A stretch of DNA of 64,000 bases from a virus, in the IMG/VR virus record IMGVR_UViG_3300008110_000034, positions 62,001-126,000 of that record; one strand, written 5' to 3'. Shown here one piece after another: positions 61,201 to 64,000 of this stretch. Within the stretch, counting starts at the first letter, position 1; every line of letters begins with the position of its first letter. A model generated the notes under the pieces. That model was not told where the DNA came from and did not search any database. It saw nothing but the letters and a program-made list of their open reading frames with translations. The translations under genes and the position numbers were made by a program.

Positions 61201-64000
61201 CGGTTAATCCTACCGTTGTGGGATCAACAAGTGCAACGGTTGACAATTATTTCTTAGCCTATAGCTTAGAAAGTCAGTTCTTAAAACTTAATACATCGGG
61301 CACTTATAATTTTACTAACGTATCTATTAGCACCGTTGCTAGAAATGGTAGTAATGTAGCTACCATTGTTACTGCTACAAATCATAATTTAGCTAACGAT
61401 AGTTTTGTAAAGATTGTATGTAGTGATTCAACATTTGACAGTGTTGCGGAAATTACAGTCGTTGATCCAACAACATTTACCTACACTAATGCAGGAAGTG
61501 TAGTAACAACAACCGCAGCCACAGGAACTGTTCGAAGCGTTATTACTAGTGCATCAACTGGAGCACAGGGCGTACTAACTGAATATAGACCAGGCGCAGT
61601 TGCAACAGTTAACAATGCAGGCTTAACAGCAGGTTCAGGATATTTAACTGCCGGAATTTATAGAAGTGTATCATTAACTACTAGCGGAGCAGGAACCGGA
61701 GCAAAAGCCGATATTACTGTATCTGCCGGTGGCGCAGTTACTAGTGTTGATATAGTCAGAAGCGGTAGCGGATATATTGTTGGTGATACACTGTCAGCGG
61801 CTGATGCAGATATTGGCGGAAGAAGCGGCGGAACAGCATTTAGTATTACAATATCTCAAATTGAAAAAAGAGCATATGTTGACTTAATTGGCGGCCAAAC
61901 GTTTATTGCAAGCTCAGGAAGTCCAGACTTTGTTGCAGATAACAATGCAACTGTAAACACTATTACATTAACCGGCTCTTTAGCAATTTCTTTCAACGCA
62001 GCGGATATAGGTACAGGTGGCGATGTAACATATGCTACTAGCAAAATTACAAAAACTGGACACGGATTCAATAATGGGGATCCATTAAGATATATAAGTG
62101 CTCCTAATGTCGCTATTGGCGGATTAACAAACAATACCGTTGTATACGCAAAAAGATTAGATGCAGATAATTTAGAATTATACTCAGATTATAATTTATC
62201 AACACAGATTACGTTTACATCATCTAGTAGCGGTACACACAGTCTTACTCGATATGTGATTGATACAGTAAGCAACACAATTGTAATATCATCACACGGG
62301 TTAAGCACAGGCAATGCTATTCAAATTACTGGTGCTAGTCTTTTTAGTATTGATGGTGTTGCAATTAGTTCTGATACTTATTATTTTGTAGGTAGTATAA
62401 CTACAAACAGCTTTACTATTCATACTTTAAGATCCGATGCTTTAATTAGTACCGGTGGATTAGTAACTAATCCTCTAAATATAACTGCGCAAGGCAGCAG
62501 CACTGCACACATAATCACACAAAATGTTCAAGTGGTTGCAATTGTTAATACTAGTTCTAGAACAGCAGGAAACTGGAATAGTTTATCAGCAAGTACTATT
62601 GATGCAAGTAATATTGTAAGCGGAGTAGTAAGTACTTCTAGGCTAGCATCAGCAGGAACTGCTAATAGCTCAACATTCTTAAGAGGCGATAGTTCTTGGG
62701 CCCCAGTTGTACAAAGCGTAGATAAAGCATTAAACAGTCCTTTAACAGTCACTGGCACTGGATCTGGTCCTTATACTGGAACAGTTACATTAGATGTAAA
62801 CAGAGTTGACCTTGCCTTAGCCAGCGGAAACTATTCAAACGAAGGTGTGGCTAGTTTTAATACAGATCAATTTAATGTTGGTACCGTTGGAACTGTTGGT
62901 AAGGTATTCATCAAGGCAGGTGTTATTGACGCTGGCACATTAGACACCTACGACAGCAGTTATTTCTTGGATCCGGGTAATTTAACCAGTGCAGTTCCTA
63001 CATCTAAAGGTGGTACTGCTCTAACCAGTTATGCAACTGGCGATATAATTTATTCTAGCGCAACTAATGTTCTAAGTAAGTTAGCCATTGGTGCTACTGG
63101 AACAGTGCTTGATAGTTCTGGTACCGCACCCCAGTGGAGTCCAAACTTAACGCTAGCAAAAGGACTAACAGTAAATAGCAACTCTATAACAGTTGGCTCA
63201 GTATCAAAAGCATCAATATTTGATACCAATGCTCGGACTGTTAGTGTTGGATCGGCTGCAGGTTCGACCTTTATCGGCGAGTCAAGTACAAGTATTGATT
63301 TAGCATCAGATGTGGTCAGCTATACGGCAGCAACTAGTGTATATGTATCAGTTAACTTAGCAACATTTACAAAAGCCACTAGCGCAACTTCAGGCAACGG
63401 AACTGCAATTTTATTTTTTGCGGATACCACTAGCATACGAGTTGGACAGGTAGTAACAGTAGCAGCAGGTACTATACCAGCAAGTACAACTGTTACTGGA
63501 TTTGGATCCGCCGGGGAAGTTTATCTAAGTGCAACCATTACCAGTTCAATACTGTCAGCGGTAACAGTTACATTCCAAGAAACTCCTGTTAGTGTTGGTA
63601 TAAGCGAGGGCGATTATGTTACGATTGCAGGTTCTACTCTTACTAATTTAGACGGAACATGGCCAGTATACGGTGCATCTGCAGCAGCAAACAGTTTTGT
63701 AATTAATACAAGTAATGTTGTTACTGCATCGGCAGTAACACAACTTGGAACTATTGTTAGAATAAATTCAATTGTATTAAGGACTAGTAGATTAGTAGTA
63801 GGAGCATCGGGAGCAGCAGCGCCTGCATTTGGTGCAACAATCAGAGGTTGCGACGCCATGGGTGTTAACGTCACAGCATCTGATCTAGTAATACAACCAG
63901 GACTAGCAACCGGCTCGGGCACTAGCGGAAATTTTGTTGTTAAAGTTGGTACTGGCGGAGTCACAGGGTTTACACAACATCCTACTGGTACTGCTCGACT
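58269..64000 (+). CDS. Giant tail fibre/adhesin, >1,910 aa (runs off the window)
   Basis: The frame opens at ATG 58269 (GGAGG 8 nt upstream) and has no stop I could find to the right edge. It starts MSTRIRHKRSTTSGVAPTGV. The early part has GDIVVENANSIKLSELTANG and YTLTLPTATGSIGQVLGTDG. Residues ~160-270 look like a right-handed beta-helix (GNRIYVSDAKGNDLNDGVSA, IVVPDNVVVKGDGLRSCIIR), as in tailspikes. Later come Gly-rich units (SGAGTGAKADITVSAGGAV, VTSVDIVRSGSGYIVGDTLS) shared with the collar-domain fibre and the giant baseplate protein, and HGxxxGD/N-type units (KTGHGFNNGDPLRYIS, SHGLSTGNAIQITGASL). Likely a receptor-binding fibre; the host receptor is unknown. Confidence 0.85.
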   Translation, partial: MSTRIRHKRSTTSGVAPTGVQLDTGEFVINTADGKVFIKKEDTTVSDITKRSFQGDTKIEAYDDGVTTSNIKATIDGADQLIITPTEVQSHGDIVVENANSIKLSELTANGSNYIGIKAPDTLIADYTLTLPTATGSIGQVLGTDGSGNLSFRDVDTFGGNRIYVSDAKGNDLNDGVSAPVKTVKRALQLASALVYTSGGAVNGTRVIVSVAAGDYSEDNPIIVPDNVVVKGDGLRSCIIRPLNANKDMLRVRNGCYFAEMTFRDAVDASFVPQFTWDYTVSFDDYTDAGTSRVGYTYLPSTKPVITTSPYIQNCSIISFLGGNGVLIDGSKVIDPNTSPTQLEVENPVSGPAPSQGKSMVANAFTMLSFGGTGWRVINDAYSQIVSCFQIFLLNGVYCQSGGYVSITNSATNFGLYALRSSGYSPSAFDFDKSIAVATGTVDGFQTLEIIGLGRAGPPIEQFVIRVRDGSNVDITSSFAPATTTVSFNSATAVDTVTNIFTINSHGFLNTDAVVYDANGGTIISGLDDEQTYYIGYLTANTFKLFYDESLAFEVNVLAVGSGTQYFITGVEEFFVNDIIEDHTTYQTLTLAAGVYNFVPGRAITGVTGADPNSAYVYSYDPLTYELVVSINNVIIGSSTVRKLFTGSSTIDADHTNPTPVTSIGVSSVVSKTDLGSARFSINCTQVGGVLTNLSNLPENQIWFHRPSIVNSSGHTWEYAGSGTDYNALPQNGGEGRAEYEQVRELPGRVYTSGTNELGDFKVGDFITAFNRTGNITFNNKVTVGTLDTLRLSLSNVIITAISTDPDLGDNDPGGASDSRLNTQLAARSFMNNRLGPFIDQSVSTNAIPGALIQLNANGLINSDLLPATRTFVSTTVLGYGERVNQWEDVPPSDLLNGDITSEEYEQRNLTLSSAITASDGAVITQAVTGATGYLKGSVTSSTSIVVASTRDTFNATFNAVNNLTINGDATPSDTNTAVNPTVVGSTSATVDNYFLAYSLESQFLKLNTSGTYNFTNVSISTVARNGSNVATIVTATNHNLANDSFVKIVCSDSTFDSVAEITVVDPTTFTYTNAGSVVTTTAATGTVRSVITSASTGAQGVLTEYRPGAVATVNNAGLTAGSGYLTAGIYRSVSLTTSGAGTGAKADITVSAGGAVTSVDIVRSGSGYIVGDTLSAADADIGGRSGGTAFSITISQIEKRAYVDLIGGQTFIASSGSPDFVADNNATVNTITLTGSLAISFNAADIGTGGDVTYATSKITKTGHGFNNGDPLRYISAPNVAIGGLTNNTVVYAKRLDADNLELYSDYNLSTQITFTSSSSGTHSLTRYVIDTVSNTIVISSHGLSTGNAIQITGASLFSIDGVAISSDTYYFVGSITTNSFTIHTLRSDALISTGGLVTNPLNITAQGSSTAHIITQNVQVVAIVNTSSRTAGNWNSLSASTIDASNIVSGVVSTSRLASAGTANSSTFLRGDSSWAPVVQSVDKALNSPLTVTGTGSGPYTGTVTLDVNRVDLALASGNYSNEGVASFNTDQFNVGTVGTVGKVFIKAGVIDAGTLDTYDSSYFLDPGNLTSAVPTSKGGTALTSYATGDIIYSSATNVLSKLAIGATGTVLDSSGTAPQWSPNLTLAKGLTVNSNSITVGSVSKASIFDTNARTVSVGSAAGSTFIGESSTSIDLASDVVSYTAATSVYVSVNLATFTKATSATSGNGTAILFFADTTSIRVGQVVTVAAGTIPASTTVTGFGSAGEVYLSATITSSILSAVTVTFQETPVSVGISEGDYVTIAGSTLTNLDGTWPVYGASAAANSFVINTSNVVTASAVTQLGTIVRINSIVLRTSRLVVGASGAAAPAFGATIRGCDAMGVNVTASDLVIQPGLATGSGTSGNFVVKVGTGGVTGFTQHPTGTAR

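Overview
The window looks like part of the genome of a T4-like myovirus (Caudoviricetes) with low G+C, of the marine (cyanophage/pelagiphage-like) kind. No host gene is visible. T4-type proteins recognised by sequence are gp55, gp47, gp46, gp20, gp21, gp22, gp23, gp6, gp25, gp5, gp53 and gp26, plus less certain gp48/54, gp51 and hub-like proteins. No photosynthesis gene, tRNA, CRISPR array, IS element or integrase was seen, so the exact host cannot be named.

Layout. (1) 1-9102, minus strand: a tightly overlapping cassette of three radical-SAM proteins (one cut by the left edge), a methyltransferase-like protein with six tandem repeats, four glycosyltransferase-like proteins (two paralogous pairs) and small unknowns. 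(2) 9180-16646, minus: tail-fibre and adhesin genes. Three of them share the same N-terminal module, and one ends in a tail-collar domain with an HxH motif. (3) 16722-39793, minus: baseplate operon in the order gp48/54-like, gp53, hub-like protein, gp5, gp25, gp6 and a giant 4,599-residue protein. (4) 39869-44188, plus: late sigma factor gp55, the gp47/gp46 nuclease and two small genes. A ~490-nt gene-free stretch full of hairpins follows (candidate structured RNA), then a gene that appears frameshifted (44681-45423). (5) 45420-46465, minus: a gp26 and gp51-like pair. (6) 46526-55330, plus: putative tape measure, portal, a GT42/DUF115-like gene, core proteins, protease, scaffold and major capsid protein. 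(7) 55404-64000, plus: virion and fibre genes, ending in a >1,910-residue fibre cut by the right edge.

Regulation. Many transcription-unit starts carry a box close to the T4 late promoter (TATAAATA). gp55, which would recognise it, is itself preceded by a perfect sigma70 promoter (TTGACA-N17-TATAAT). The -35 of that promoter overlaps a late box that drives the divergent baseplate operon. A second late-promoter pair is interlocked face to face between gp26 and the tape-measure candidate. The gp6 start sits in a hairpin that a late transcript would largely lack, and at three genes the late box is placed so that the mRNA would start at the A of ATG. All promoter calls are by eye and use T4 spacing rules.

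The strongest candidates for something undescribed are the structured non-coding region at 44190-44653, the gp55 promoter switch, the leaderless-type late genes, and the radical-SAM/glycosyltransferase cassette next to the tail fibres.
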